In this document: in pieces, positions 1-10,308 of the stretch
Numbering within the stretch: the stretch's first letter is position 1
How the letters are laid out: the number at the start of each line of letters is the position of its first letter
Assembly: GCF_000799735.1 (NCBI RefSeq)
Contig: NZ_JUHH01000001.1
Coordinates: 1,984,001-2,048,000, forward strand
Length of the DNA: 64,000 bases
Direction: 5' to 3'
Source: Methylotenera sp. G11
GTDB taxonomy: Bacteria > Pseudomonadota > Gammaproteobacteria > Burkholderiales > Methylophilaceae
Made by a program: the position numbers and the translations under genes
The notes under the pieces: generated by a model
Told to the model about the DNA's origin: nothing
Databases searched by the model: none
Seen by the model: only the letters and a program-made list of their open reading frames with translations

Positions 1-3000
1 TGATTTAACCCTCAGCACCGGTAAACTTAACAACCAAGGCGACATTCAGGCCATACGCCATCTCACATTGAATGCCAGCGATACCATTACCAATAGCGGT
101 ACCATTTACGCCCAGTCCAACAACACGATTACGACCAATAGCAACCTGGGCAATCGCGGCCTGATTGCGGCACAGGGTAACATGACGGTCACCGCGGATG
201 GCACCGGCAGTAATATCAGCAACATAGCGACTGGCGTGATGGCTGCCGGTCTCAAGGTAGATGGCACATTCAGTGCGGCAGGCAACCTCAAGCTGACCGC
301 CACGCAATCGATCACCAGCACTGGCCAATACCTGTCTGCAGGTAATCAGGCGGTTATGGCACAATCTCTTGATTTGGCAGACAGCACAATTTACGGTAAG
401 AATCTCACCCTGAGCGCCGACAACGGCAACCTGAATGTTGCCAATGCCAGCGTCGCAGCCAGTGAAACACTGGCTGTAAGTGCCACCAAGACACTGACCA
501 CCGATGCAGCTACAGTTTCTGCCGACCAACTCTACCTGGCAGCACACGATCTATCTAACATTGGCGGTGAACTGGTACAGACCGGTGCCGGTGATACCGT
601 AATCAACCTGGCAGGTGACCTGAACAATACTCAAGGACGCATTGCCACTAACAGCAGCAACCTGAAGCTGGCAGCTAATACGATCACGAATACCAGCAGC
701 ACCGGTAAACAAGCCAGCATAGAACACGCCGGTACCGGCACGCTCACCATGACCGCCATTGCTTACAACGGCAATGCCGGGGCGGTGCAAAGCAACGGAA
801 ATCTTGAATTGACTGCGAAAACCGCCAGTTTGAACGATGGCAGCACCATTGCTGAGAAAGTCAGTATAGACACCACGACACTCAGCAATCAAAACGGCGA
901 GATCATCCAGACCGGTAGCGGAGCGGCCAGTATTAAAGCCACGACCCAACTGGACAATACCGGCGGTGACATCGCCAGTAATGGCAATACCGTTTTTACG
1001 GTAGGTGACTTAATTAACCGGGGTGGCCGGATACAAGGGGCAGGGTCATCGAACCTGACTTTGAATGCCACAGGTACAGTGGATAATCGGCTATTCAATG
1101 GCGTTGCGGGTCACTTGCAAGCCGGGGGTACGACTGTTGTCAATGCCGCTAGCGTAGACAACCATCAAGGTCAGATTCTGGCGGGAGATATGCTCCGGAT
1201 CAGCGCTACTGGCACCGTGAATGGTATTGATAACAGCCAGGGCAATATCGTCGCAGATAACGGCGTGTCGCTTGCTTCGGCTGCTAATATCAACAACACG
1301 CAAGCAGCCATTCAATCTGTCGCAGGTGCTGTCAATGTGACTGCTGCAGGTGCATTCAACAACACGTCCGGTCTCATTGCCGCCAGCAAGAACACTACCG
1401 TCAGTGCCGCTTCACTGAATAACATCAATGGTCAGATCGGCGGTCTGGATACCAGTATCACCACTTCCGGCACGCTTGATAACACCGGTACCGGGCTTAT
1501 CATTGCCCAGCGCGACCTTCACTTGACAACAAAAAATATTAACAACCAAAGTGATATACAAGCCACGCATGACCTGGCGCTGGATGCGAGCGATAATGTC
1601 GCGAACAGTGGCACTTTGTATGCCCAGGGTGATGCAAGCCTTGTAGCCCAAGGTGACCTTACTAATAGCGGCCTGATCGCAGCGCATGGCAACACCGGTA
1701 TCCATGCCAACGGCGCAAACAGCAAACTCAATAGCACCGCAACTGGGGTGATTGCCGCAGGGCTTAACGCCGATGGCAGCCTGGACAAGGTCGCTGCCAG
1801 CCTTGATCATGCGACCGGCAATCTGGCGATATCCGCAACACAATCAGTCACAGCCCTGGGTCAGAACCTGGCCGCAGGTGATCAAACCATCATTGCACAA
1901 TCCATGGATATATCCGGCAGCCAAACCGTTGCCCGTAACCTCAGCCTCACAGCGGGTAGCGGCAGCCTGAATGCTGCCAATGCCAGCATCGCAGCCAGTG
2001 AAACACTGGCTGCAAGTGCCACCAAGACATTGACCACCGATGCGGCTACAGTTTCTGCCGACCAGCTCAACCTGGCAGCACACGATCTATCTAACATTGG
2101 CGGCGCACTGGTACAGACAGGGACGGGTGATACCACGATCAGCCTTGCCGGCGACCTGAGCAATGAACAGGGACGCATTGCCACTAACAGCAACAACCTG
2201 ACGCTGGCAGCGCAGACCATTACCAACACCAGCAGCACCGGTAAACAAGCCAGCATAGAACACGCCGGGTCAGGTAAGCTCAAGATCACCAGCACCACGT
2301 TCAAGGGCAGTGCCGGGCAGATCCTGAGCAATGGCGATCTGGATTTCACCGCAACCACGGCAACACTGGACAATGCCAGCACCATTGCCAAACACATCAA
2401 CGCAGATACCGCAACACTCTCTAACCGGAGCGGAGAGATGATTCAGACAGGGTCGGATGCCGCCAGTATTCACGCCAGCATCAAGCTCGACAACACCGAT
2501 GGCATGATCGCCGGTAACGGGGCCGCCACCCTTGCCGTGGGTGATCTGATCAACCAGGGCGGTACCATTCAAACTTCCGGCCAAGTCTCAGGGCAAGCAG
2601 CAGGCACTTCGAATCTCATCATCAATGCCACAGGCACCATTGATAATACTTCATTCAACAACATTGCCGGCAACATAAAAGCGGGCGGTACGCTGACACT
2701 CAATGCAGACAGACTAAACAACACGCAAGGCCAGGTCACGGCGAGTAATAAGCTGGACGTCAAGACAAGCAATACCGGCAGCGGTATCAGTAACGGCCAG
2801 GGTCTTATCGCCGCCAATCAGGCGCTTACGCTCAGTACGTCCAGCCTTGATAACAGCAGCGGCACGATTGCCTCGGTACATGCCGGTGCCGATGTGGCAG
2901 CGACAGCAGGCAGTATCAATAATGCAGCAGGTCAAATCAGCGCTGCACAGCAACTGCATACCAATAGCCAAGGCCTCAATAACACAGACGGCAATTTGTT

Positions 3001-6000
3001 TGCCAACAGCGCCAATATTGACACGCAATCTCAATGGCTGGACAACACTGCTGGCACCATCATCACGACCGCTGGCCTTGATCTGCAAACCGGCACCCTC
3101 AGCAATGACGCCGGCCTGATCCAGTCCGGTGGCAATCTGGTCATCAACACCCATGGCCAGGCGCTGACCAACCGCAACAGCGGCAGCGCCCAGGGCATCC
3201 TGTCGCAAGGCAGCGCCACGTTCACCACTGGCGCACTTAATAACCAGGCCGGCTATATCGGTGCTGAAGGTGCGATCATTGCCAATAGTGCAGCCATCAG
3301 CAACCATGACGGCACCATGACCAGCGAGGCGACCATCGCACTCAATGGCACCAGCCTGGATAACCAGACGGGTCGCCTGGAGGCATTGGGTAATGTTAAC
3401 GTCAATGTCGGCAACAGCGCGGCAAACAGCATCAACAACCAAAGTGGATTGCTAAGGTCAGGCCAAACCCTGACACTGACCTCGGCCAGTGTCGATAATC
3501 GCAATACCCAAGACATAGCCAAGGGGATTGAAGGCCAGTCCGTTCTGGTCAGCGCTGACCAGATCAACAACAATACCGGCGCGATGCGTGCCGACAACAC
3601 CCTTGCCATCATCGGCAGCGGTGCGCTCAACAACAGCCAAGGCAGACTCTCCTCTGCCGACACCCTGAGTATTGCCGACAGGCTGGCAAATGCCAACAGC
3701 AATGCAGCCGGTAAAACACTGGCCGTCACCAACACCAATGGCACTATGATTGCTGGGGCTGGCCTCAACATCGACAGCAAAAGCCTGACCGGCGACGGCA
3801 AAGTGCTGAGTCAAGGCGATCTGATCACCAAGCTCACCACTGACTATACGCACACCGGCCAATGGCAGGCGGACGGCAATGCGACCTTGGTCACTACGGG
3901 CACCCTCACCAACCAGGCGCAGCTATTGGCAGGCGGCAACCTTGACCTAAGCGCAGCGAATATTGATAACCAGGCAGGTGCTGAAATCAGTGCGGCCAAT
4001 ACCGCCCTGCATGTAAGCAACACAACGACCAACCGTGGCCTGATCGATGGCAGCGATACCTTGATCGACACGGGCACCCTCAACAACACCGGCACCGGCC
4101 GCCTCTACGGAGACCATGTTGCCATCGCCGCAGCCACCCTCAACAACGCGGAAGAAACCGTGAGTGGCGTTACCAAATCAGCCGTGATTGCCGCACGTGA
4201 CCGTCTCGACATTGGCGCACAAACTATCACCAACCGCAATGACGCCCTGCTGTTCAGTGTCGGCGACATGGCCATCGGCGGCAGCCTGGATGCCAATCAT
4301 GAAGCGACCGTTATGCCTGGGCAAGCGCAAGCGAATACACTGATCAATAGCGGCGCCACCATCGAAGCGCTCGGCAACCTGCAACTCTCTGCTGCCGACC
4401 TGCAAAACCTGAATCCAGCCCTCGTCACGCAAGAAGTACAGATCGCGACCGGCAGCTTCCACTGGTTTACGCCCAAAGGCACCAGTGTTGTGCTGGATGC
4501 CGAGCACTATCCCGGCGCACAGATCGGCAACTTTAATATATCCTGGCGCACAGCGGATATTTACACCTTCAGGGAGTATTACCGCTTTACCGGCACGACG
4601 GCAACCACCGCAACACAGGTCGTAACCTCCCATCCCGGACGAATCCTGTCCGGCGGCAACATGACGGTCAGCGGCAACCTCACCAACAGCGACAGCCAGA
4701 TGATCGCCGGCGGCACACTGGATGTCACGGGTGCCAGCCTGCAAAACCTCAACAGCACCGGACAAACCGTAAAAAGTTACAGCGGCCGCACTTATTTCTA
4801 TGACTATGATGGCAATGAAAGCTGTAGCGACCCCGGTGACGGCTGTTATGACATCTCTTATTTCGGCCCATACAATCCTGCGACTGAAGTGACCAGCTTC
4901 AGCCTGAATGTCGGACGTATCGAGCAACTCACCGCGGTGCCCGGCACCGGAACCGGCATAGGCACGCTCACCACCGGCAATGCCACACCCCAAGCAGAAG
5001 GCGCCAATGCCGCCAATGCCGGCGTGAACACAGGCAGCACCCAAGGCAGCGGCCCCCAGGTTGGCACCGTGGCTAGCGTTGCAGGCAACACCGCACAAAC
5101 CGTCAGCACCACACCCAACAACATCCATGCAGGTCGCATTGGCGCAGCCAATGTGACGGATGCCAGGCAAACGGATAAAGTTGCCGCCATCAGTCACGGC
5201 ACGGTGCAGGGCATCAGCGCCCCCCCGCAAAACACCGGCACCGGCAATGTGGATAGCGCGCATGTTACCGATGCAACGCAAGCAGGGGCTGTGACCACAC
5301 CCACCCAAACCGGACCAGACACCCTGGTACGTACCGTCAGCCCGAATACCGTGCTGCCTAACAACAGCCTGTTCCACACCAAGCCAGATTCAACCGCAGC
5401 TTACTATGTAGAAACCGACCCCAGATTCGCCAACTATAAAACCTGGCTCAGCTCAGACTACATGCTCACCGCCCTGCGCTACGACCCTGCCACCCTCACC
5501 AAACGCCTGGGTGACGGCTTTTACGAACAGCGCCTGATCCGTGAGCAGATCAACCAACTCACCGGCAGACGTTTCCTCACCGGCTACAGCAACGACGAAA
5601 CCGAATATCAAGCGCTCATGACCAATGGCATCACCTTCGCCCAGCAATACCAGCTCATCCCTGGTGTGGCCTTAAGTGAAGCGCAGATCGCCCAACTCAC
5701 CAGTGACATCGTCTGGCTGGTCGAGAAGACCATCACCCTTGCCGATGGCACCACCGTGCAAGCCCTGGTACCGCAGGTATACGTCAGACTGCAACCGGGA
5801 GATATCGACGGTCAAGGCACCCTGCTGACAGGTAACAGCATCAATCTAAAATTAAACGGAGACCCTGCGACGGGCGCAGGCGGAACATTAGTCAACAGCG
5901 GCAGTATTGCCGGCCGCACCCTCACCAGCATCAGTGCCGACAACCTCCACAACCTCGGTGGCCGTATCAGCGGCAACATCACCAGCCTTGACGCCACCCA

Positions 6001-9000
6001 GGACATCAACAACCTGGGCGGACGCATTGAAGCCGAAGACACACTGATCCTGCAAGCTGGACGCGACATCAACATTGCCAGCACCACCCAAAGCAGCCAA
6101 AACACAGCCGGTGCCAGCAGTTTTACGCGCACCAACCTGGACCGTATCGCCGGCCTTTACATAACCAACCCCAACGGCATCCTGATTGCCAGTGCTGATC
6201 ACAATCTCAACCTGCAAGGTGCAATGATCAGTAATTCCGGTCAGAATGGCATGACAGTACTCAACGCCGGCAACAACCTGAACCTGACCACCCTCACCAC
6301 CGCCGAACAGAACAACACCATTAAGAACAGCAAGAACTACATCAAACACGGCAACACGCAAGAGATCGGCACCGTGATCCAGACCGAAGGCGACATCCTC
6401 CTCAACGCCGGCAACGACCTCACTGCCCGTGCCGCCACCGTCAGCAGCGACAACGGCAGCCTTAACGCCAACGCCGGCAACAACCTCACCATAGAATCAG
6501 GCGTTGCCACCAGCAACCTGGCCGCCGCCCGCACCACCAAAAAGAGCGGCACCTTCAGCAGCAAAAAAACCGAACGTCGCGACAGCTTCAACGACAGCGA
6601 AGTCATCAGCAGCACCTTCAGCGGCGACAGCGTAGACATGAATGCAGGGAATAATCTAACTATTAAAGGTAGCAATGTAGTCGGCACCAACAACGTTGAC
6701 CTCAATGCAGGCAACAATGTCACGATTGAATCAGCCCAAGCCACGCATGATGAAACGCACTACTACAAAGAAAAGAAAACCGGCTTCAGCGCATCATCCA
6801 CCAGCATCGGTTACGGCAGCAGTAAACTCACCACCACCAACGACACCCAGCAGGTCATTAACGTCGGCAGCATCGTAGGCAGTGTAGAAGGGGATGTGAA
6901 CATCACCAGCGGCAACCAATACACGCAGACGGCAAGTGACGTACTCACACCACAGGGCGACATCAACATCAGCGCACAAAAAGTTGACATCAATGCCGCT
7001 ACTGACACCTACGCTAACCAGCAGAGCATGAAGTACAAGCAAAGCGGGATTACTGTAGGTGTCAGTAGCAGTGCACTTAATCTAGCCCAGAATGTTGCAG
7101 GTACAACTGAGGCAACAGTTATCAGTGACAGCAATCGTAATAAAGTACTCAATGCACTGCAAACTTATGCAAATGTATCTACATTACAAGAACAAGGCAA
7201 GGCAATAACCAGTGCCGTTCAAGCTGGCAACGTTCAAGATGCAGCCAGTACGGCTGGTGTCAAACTCAGCGTTAGCATTGGGACATCCAGTGCCAAAAGC
7301 AGCAGTACTACCAATGTAGCTACTCAGCAGGGTAGCCTGATTAAAGCTGGCGGCGACGTAAATATTAAAGCCACGCAGGATAATCTTACCGTACAAGGCA
7401 GTACCATTGCAGCTGATCAAAACATCACACTGGAAGCTGCAAAAAACATCAACCTAATTGCCAGTACTGATACAGAATCCAACCAAAGCAAAAACAAATC
7501 CAGCAGCACCAGCATTGGTGTTTCTGTAGGCGTAGGAGCAAGCGGAGCCGGGTTAAGTGTAGATTTGGCAGCCAGCCGTGGTAAAGGCAGTGCCAACAGT
7601 GACAGCGCCACTTACAATAACACCCATGTTACGGCAGGAGAAACGCTCACACTTAACTCAGGTAATGATACCAATCTAATAGGTGCAAATGCAGAAGGTA
7701 AGCAAGTGACCGCCAATGCAAGTGACTTGAATATAGAAAGCCTGCAAGATACGTCAATCAGTAAAGCCAAACAAAGCAATACCGGCATTAGCATCAGCGT
7801 ACCTGTAGCATCGCCTACACTGGGCAACACCTTTGGCGCTGTGAGCCAGAGCAAACAAAATAGCAACAGCAACTACGCCAGTGTTTATGAGCAATCCGGC
7901 ATCAAAGCCGGAGAGCAAGGCTTTAACATTACCACCCAAGGCAATACAGACCTAAAAGGCGCAGTGATAGAAAGCGCTGCCCCCACAGAAAAGAACCAAT
8001 TCACCACCGGCACCCTCGCTGTAAGCAATATTCAAAACCACATGGACGCAGAAGCCAGCAGCAGTGGCACCACAATCAGCACCAATATGCTCAATAGTAA
8101 ATATGGCGCAATCAAAGGCATCGCTGGCAACCTGCAAAATCATGGGGAAGCAGATATCAGTGACAGCAGTACAACGCTGAGTGCAATTGCTCCTGCCACT
8201 ATCACGATTACAGATGAAGCTAAACAACAGCAACTCACCGGCAGAACCGCGGAAGAAACCGTTGCCGTACTAAACCGAGATACGACCAATACCAACCGTG
8301 TATTGGCAAAACCGGATGTGCAGGAATTGCAAGAGAAGGTGCAGCAGGAGCAGGCGGATAGGATGCTGGCGGTAACCGCTATTACTGCATTTACCGATGA
8401 AGCTTACCGCTCACGCTTGCAAGCCACACCTAAGGTATTCAAGGTGGAATGTCCGCAAGGTGCTGATTGCCAGGCCAACCCTAAATTACTGGTACGCACT
8501 GAAATTGACCCGAAAGAGGTTGCCAACGTGCCTGCCGGTTCGATTGTTGCAGTCAATGGTATCCTGAATGACGAAGAACGAGGGGCGGAATTGGCGTATC
8601 AGAATACGAAACCAATCATAAATGAGATAACAGGTAAGGAGGATAAGCCCACTGTTGTTTACCTGATGCACATTGCACCGGCAACCAATAAGGTTTCTGA
8701 ACTACTCGGTGTCGCCTACGAAAAAATAGTAACATCTTCCGACTATGGCCTGGCTAACTTCCTGGGTTATACCAATGGCCAAGAGTTGTATGCCGATTTA
8801 TTAAGAAGTCGAGAACAGCAAGCTACCGAATCGTTAGGACACAGCCGTGGTACATTAGTGCAAGAAGGTGCATTTACGATTCTTGCCAACCGCCCAGATG
8901 AAAACGGTAATACTTACACCAATCCTAACCTGATTGTTCGTGGTGTGGGTGGTGCAGCAGATGCGGTGGAATATACCGATAAGGCAGCAGCTGTTCAAGG

Positions 9001-9286
9001 ATCGTCAGGCAATAAAAAAGAAATTACTTATAACTACTTCAGTAATGATCCGGTTTCTACATCTAGCTTATCCGGTGGAAATATCGGCACTTGGACATTG
9101 AAAGACTTATGGCAGGTGTTCTCAACCAGTAACAGCATGCACAGTTGTTATGGTACGGGTGCGGCAGGTTGTACGCAGGTGGAAATACCTGTGCCAGGCG
9201 GCCCACAAGGTACGCTAGATGGAAATGCCAAACTGATTCAATATCAAGGTGGTGAGCGTATCGATAACAATACGGTAGGGAGATAA
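1..9286 (+). CDS. Two-partner-secretion filamentous exoprotein (FhaB/CdiA type), 5' end outside window
   Basis: The frame is open from base 2, so the signal peptide and TPS secretion domain lie upstream of the window. Up to about base 4400 the protein consists of FHA-type beta-helix repeats rich in N, T, G, S and A. A non-repetitive middle follows (about 4430-5800) containing a WLSSDYML...KRLGDGFYEQR block, comparable to the receptor-binding and Tyr/Pro region of CdiA proteins. A second FHA repeat block with recurrent NAGNNL motifs runs to about 8200. The last 350 residues are non-repetitive and hold GHSRG (8837-8851), NDPV (Asp at 9047-9049) and MHSCYG (His at 9140-9142), which fits an alpha/beta-hydrolase Ser-Asp-His triad. 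No VENN pretoxin motif is present. Base composition becomes more AT-rich after about 7050. Family: large secreted adhesins or contact-dependent toxins exported by an outer-membrane TpsB. The hydrolase role is inference. Confidence 0.9.
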   Translation, partial: DLTLSTGKLNNQGDIQAIRHLTLNASDTITNSGTIYAQSNNTITTNSNLGNRGLIAAQGNMTVTADGTGSNISNIATGVMAAGLKVDGTFSAAGNLKLTATQSITSTGQYLSAGNQAVMAQSLDLADSTIYGKNLTLSADNGNLNVANASVAASETLAVSATKTLTTDAATVSADQLYLAAHDLSNIGGELVQTGAGDTVINLAGDLNNTQGRIATNSSNLKLAANTITNTSSTGKQASIEHAGTGTLTMTAIAYNGNAGAVQSNGNLELTAKTASLNDGSTIAEKVSIDTTTLSNQNGEIIQTGSGAASIKATTQLDNTGGDIASNGNTVFTVGDLINRGGRIQGAGSSNLTLNATGTVDNRLFNGVAGHLQAGGTTVVNAASVDNHQGQILAGDMLRISATGTVNGIDNSQGNIVADNGVSLASAANINNTQAAIQSVAGAVNVTAAGAFNNTSGLIAASKNTTVSAASLNNINGQIGGLDTSITTSGTLDNTGTGLIIAQRDLHLTTKNINNQSDIQATHDLALDASDNVANSGTLYAQGDASLVAQGDLTNSGLIAAHGNTGIHANGANSKLNSTATGVIAAGLNADGSLDKVAASLDHATGNLAISATQSVTALGQNLAAGDQTIIAQSMDISGSQTVARNLSLTAGSGSLNAANASIAASETLAASATKTLTTDAATVSADQLNLAAHDLSNIGGALVQTGTGDTTISLAGDLSNEQGRIATNSNNLTLAAQTITNTSSTGKQASIEHAGSGKLKITSTTFKGSAGQILSNGDLDFTATTATLDNASTIAKHINADTATLSNRSGEMIQTGSDAASIHASIKLDNTDGMIAGNGAATLAVGDLINQGGTIQTSGQVSGQAAGTSNLIINATGTIDNTSFNNIAGNIKAGGTLTLNADRLNNTQGQVTASNKLDVKTSNTGSGISNGQGLIAANQALTLSTSSLDNSSGTIASVHAGADVAATAGSINNAAGQISAAQQLHTNSQGLNNTDGNLFANSANIDTQSQWLDNTAGTIITTAGLDLQTGTLSNDAGLIQSGGNLVINTHGQALTNRNSGSAQGILSQGSATFTTGALNNQAGYIGAEGAIIANSAAISNHDGTMTSEATIALNGTSLDNQTGRLEALGNVNVNVGNSAANSINNQSGLLRSGQTLTLTSASVDNRNTQDIAKGIEGQSVLVSADQINNNTGAMRADNTLAIIGSGALNNSQGRLSSADTLSIADRLANANSNAAGKTLAVTNTNGTMIAGAGLNIDSKSLTGDGKVLSQGDLITKLTTDYTHTGQWQADGNATLVTTGTLTNQAQLLAGGNLDLSAANIDNQAGAEISAANTALHVSNTTTNRGLIDGSDTLIDTGTLNNTGTGRLYGDHVAIAAATLNNAEETVSGVTKSAVIAARDRLDIGAQTITNRNDALLFSVGDMAIGGSLDANHEATVMPGQAQANTLINSGATIEALGNLQLSAADLQNLNPALVTQEVQIATGSFHWFTPKGTSVVLDAEHYPGAQIGNFNISWRTADIYTFREYYRFTGTTATTATQVVTSHPGRILSGGNMTVSGNLTNSDSQMIAGGTLDVTGASLQNLNSTGQTVKSYSGRTYFYDYDGNESCSDPGDGCYDISYFGPYNPATEVTSFSLNVGRIEQLTAVPGTGTGIGTLTTGNATPQAEGANAANAGVNTGSTQGSGPQVGTVASVAGNTAQTVSTTPNNIHAGRIGAANVTDARQTDKVAAISHGTVQGISAPPQNTGTGNVDSAHVTDATQAGAVTTPTQTGPDTLVRTVSPNTVLPNNSLFHTKPDSTAAYYVETDPRFANYKTWLSSDYMLTALRYDPATLTKRLGDGFYEQRLIREQINQLTGRRFLTGYSNDETEYQALMTNGITFAQQYQLIPGVALSEAQIAQLTSDIVWLVEKTITLADGTTVQALVPQVYVRLQPGDIDGQGTLLTGNSINLKLNGDPATGAGGTLVNSGSIAGRTLTSISADNLHNLGGRISGNITSLDATQDINNLGGRIEAEDTLILQAGRDINIASTTQSSQNTAGASSFTRTNLDRIAGLYITNPNGILIASADHNLNLQGAMISNSGQNGMTVLNAGNNLNLTTLTTAEQNNTIKNSKNYIKHGNTQEIGTVIQTEGDILLNAGNDLTARAATVSSDNGSLNANAGNNLTIESGVATSNLAAARTTKKSGTFSSKKTERRDSFNDSEVISSTFSGDSVDMNAGNNLTIKGSNVVGTNNVDLNAGNNVTIESAQATHDETHYYKEKKTGFSASSTSIGYGSSKLTTTNDTQQVINVGSIVGSVEGDVNITSGNQYTQTASDVLTPQGDINISAQKVDINAATDTYANQQSMKYKQSGITVGVSSSALNLAQNVAGTTEATVISDSNRNKVLNALQTYANVSTLQEQGKAITSAVQAGNVQDAASTAGVKLSVSIGTSSAKSSSTTNVATQQGSLIKAGGDVNIKATQDNLTVQGSTIAADQNITLEAAKNINLIASTDTESNQSKNKSSSTSIGVSVGVGASGAGLSVDLAASRGKGSANSDSATYNNTHVTAGETLTLNSGNDTNLIGANAEGKQVTANASDLNIESLQDTSISKAKQSNTGISISVPVASPTLGNTFGAVSQSKQNSNSNYASVYEQSGIKAGEQGFNITTQGNTDLKGAVIESAAPTEKNQFTTGTLAVSNIQNHMDAEASSSGTTISTNMLNSKYGAIKGIAGNLQNHGEADISDSSTTLSAIAPATITITDEAKQQQLTGRTAEETVAVLNRDTTNTNRVLAKPDVQELQEKVQQEQADRMLAVTAITAFTDEAYRSRLQATPKVFKVECPQGADCQANPKLLVRTEIDPKEVANVPAGSIVAVNGILNDEERGAELAYQNTKPIINEITGKEDKPTVVYLMHIAPATNKVSELLGVAYEKIVTSSDYGLANFLGYTNGQELYADLLRSREQQATESLGHSRGTLVQEGAFTILANRPDENGNTYTNPNLIVRGVGGAADAVEYTDKAAAVQGSSGNKKEITYNYFSNDPVSTSSLSGGNIGTWTLKDLWQVFSTSNSMHSCYGTGAAGCTQVEIPVPGGPQGTLDGNAKLIQYQGGERIDNNTVGR
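451..735 (+). repeat. Internal duplication in the exoprotein, partner at 1987-2271
   Basis: Positions 455-735 match 1991-2271 without gaps at an offset of exactly 1536 bases (512 codons), with only scattered substitutions. More diverged similarity continues to both sides. It is an in-frame duplication of a beta-helix block within the coding sequence, not a mobile element. Confidence 0.8.
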
Positions 9287-9288
9287 TC

Positions 9289-10308
9289 ATGCGGAATATG
9301 GTATTAGTGTTTTCCATGGTGTTATTGAGTGCCTGTGGATTTGTTGCCGGACAATTACAAGATAAGGCAAACGAGGATCGGCTCCTAAAGCCTGGCGCAC
9401 TGGATTTGCCTTTAACGGGCTTTTACTCTCATTATCAGTATAAATTGCTTGATAGGTATCAAATTACACACCAATGGATTAGGGAATCAAGCTGTGGATA
9501 TAGGGATGTTGAGTTAGGAAAATACGAAAGTAAAGACCGATTAACTAAGGACAGATTCTTTAATGTCAGGGATATTTTTGAAGAAGGCGGTAGCACCTGG
9601 CAACGATTTGATGCGAAAACAGGCAATTTTAATTTTGATCGATACGTCCGCCCAGAATACACCGTAAAAACGAAGAACGGTCTTAAAACAGAAAAAGGCT
9701 ATAACACCCTTTGCTATCAATCATGGTGGACGACCAGTCATTCAATCGCCTTATTTTTGCGCAAACAGCCACTGGACGACATGAAAGCAGGATTTACCCA
9801 ATGGTATCCAGAGGGCACATGGACTACCAAAACTGTCAACAACCTCACTTGGTATGTACAGGAAGTACCGGAAGATAAATTTCGCACTAGACCGCTCAAT
9901 GGAGTTGCAGGTCCTTTCCAATTATGGGCGCTACCGCTTGCCGACACTGGCTACAGCATGGCTATAAAGTTGGGGGCCAGCAAAGAATCCCTGCAATATC
10001 CGGATGCCCATGTAAGAATGCAAGCCATGTTCAAGCATTTAGTAGAGTCCGTTAAAATAGAACCCATTCCAGCAACTTCAACTAATACATCACCAGTGCC
10101 AGCTGAAACTGTTCAACCTGTTTCACCGACAAATCAAAACAACTCTGAACCAAAAAGTCAGCCCTCATCGCTGAACAACGGCAACACAAGCACCCTCATG
10201 CGAGAGTATCCTGACAAAACCCAGCAGCTCCAGCAAAATATGCAAAAGGATAGTAATCGGGATATTAAAAACCTACTGCGCAATACCGCCCCTAAAGTAG
10301 GACGTTAA
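9289..10308 (+). CDS. Predicted lipoprotein, candidate immunity partner of the upstream exoprotein
   Basis: A protein of 339 residues. The N-terminus is a short hydrophobic signal ending in the lipobox LLSAC, with the lipidated Cys at residue 16, so it should be membrane-anchored on the periplasmic side. The body is rich in aromatic residues, with no family that I recognise. The C-terminal 90 residues are low-complexity (P, T, S, N, Q) and look disordered. The ATG follows the exoprotein stop by 2 nt, implying co-transcription and probably translational coupling. Because the exoprotein ends in a lipase-like domain, and several antibacterial lipase effectors are neutralised by periplasmic lipoproteins (the Tle/Tli pairs of type VI secretion), an immunity role is reasonable. 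It is inferred from position only. Base composition is more AT-rich than the housekeeping genes. Confidence 0.75.
   Translation: MRNMVLVFSMVLLSACGFVAGQLQDKANEDRLLKPGALDLPLTGFYSHYQYKLLDRYQITHQWIRESSCGYRDVELGKYESKDRLTKDRFFNVRDIFEEGGSTWQRFDAKTGNFNFDRYVRPEYTVKTKNGLKTEKGYNTLCYQSWWTTSHSIALFLRKQPLDDMKAGFTQWYPEGTWTTKTVNNLTWYVQEVPEDKFRTRPLNGVAGPFQLWALPLADTGYSMAIKLGASKESLQYPDAHVRMQAMFKHLVESVKIEPIPATSTNTSPVPAETVQPVSPTNQNNSEPKSQPSSLNNGNTSTLMREYPDKTQQLQQNMQKDSNRDIKNLLRNTAPKVGR

Noticed and set aside
68-4400. Tandem repeats that could be read as a CRISPR or satellite array
   Set aside because: The periodicity is the imperfect beta-helix repeat of the coding sequence; units vary in length and sequence and there are no spacers.
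4178-5377. 399-codon open frame on the minus strand inside the exoprotein gene
   Set aside because: It mirrors the repetitive, GC-rich coding strand, has the composition of an antisense frame (A, G, V, C-rich without domains) and no ribosome-binding site. The plus-strand gene is clearly real.
8200-8500. CdiA VENN pretoxin boundary
   Set aside because: No VENN or close variant is present, so I did not call a classical CdiA-CT module; the hydrolase-like end is described instead.
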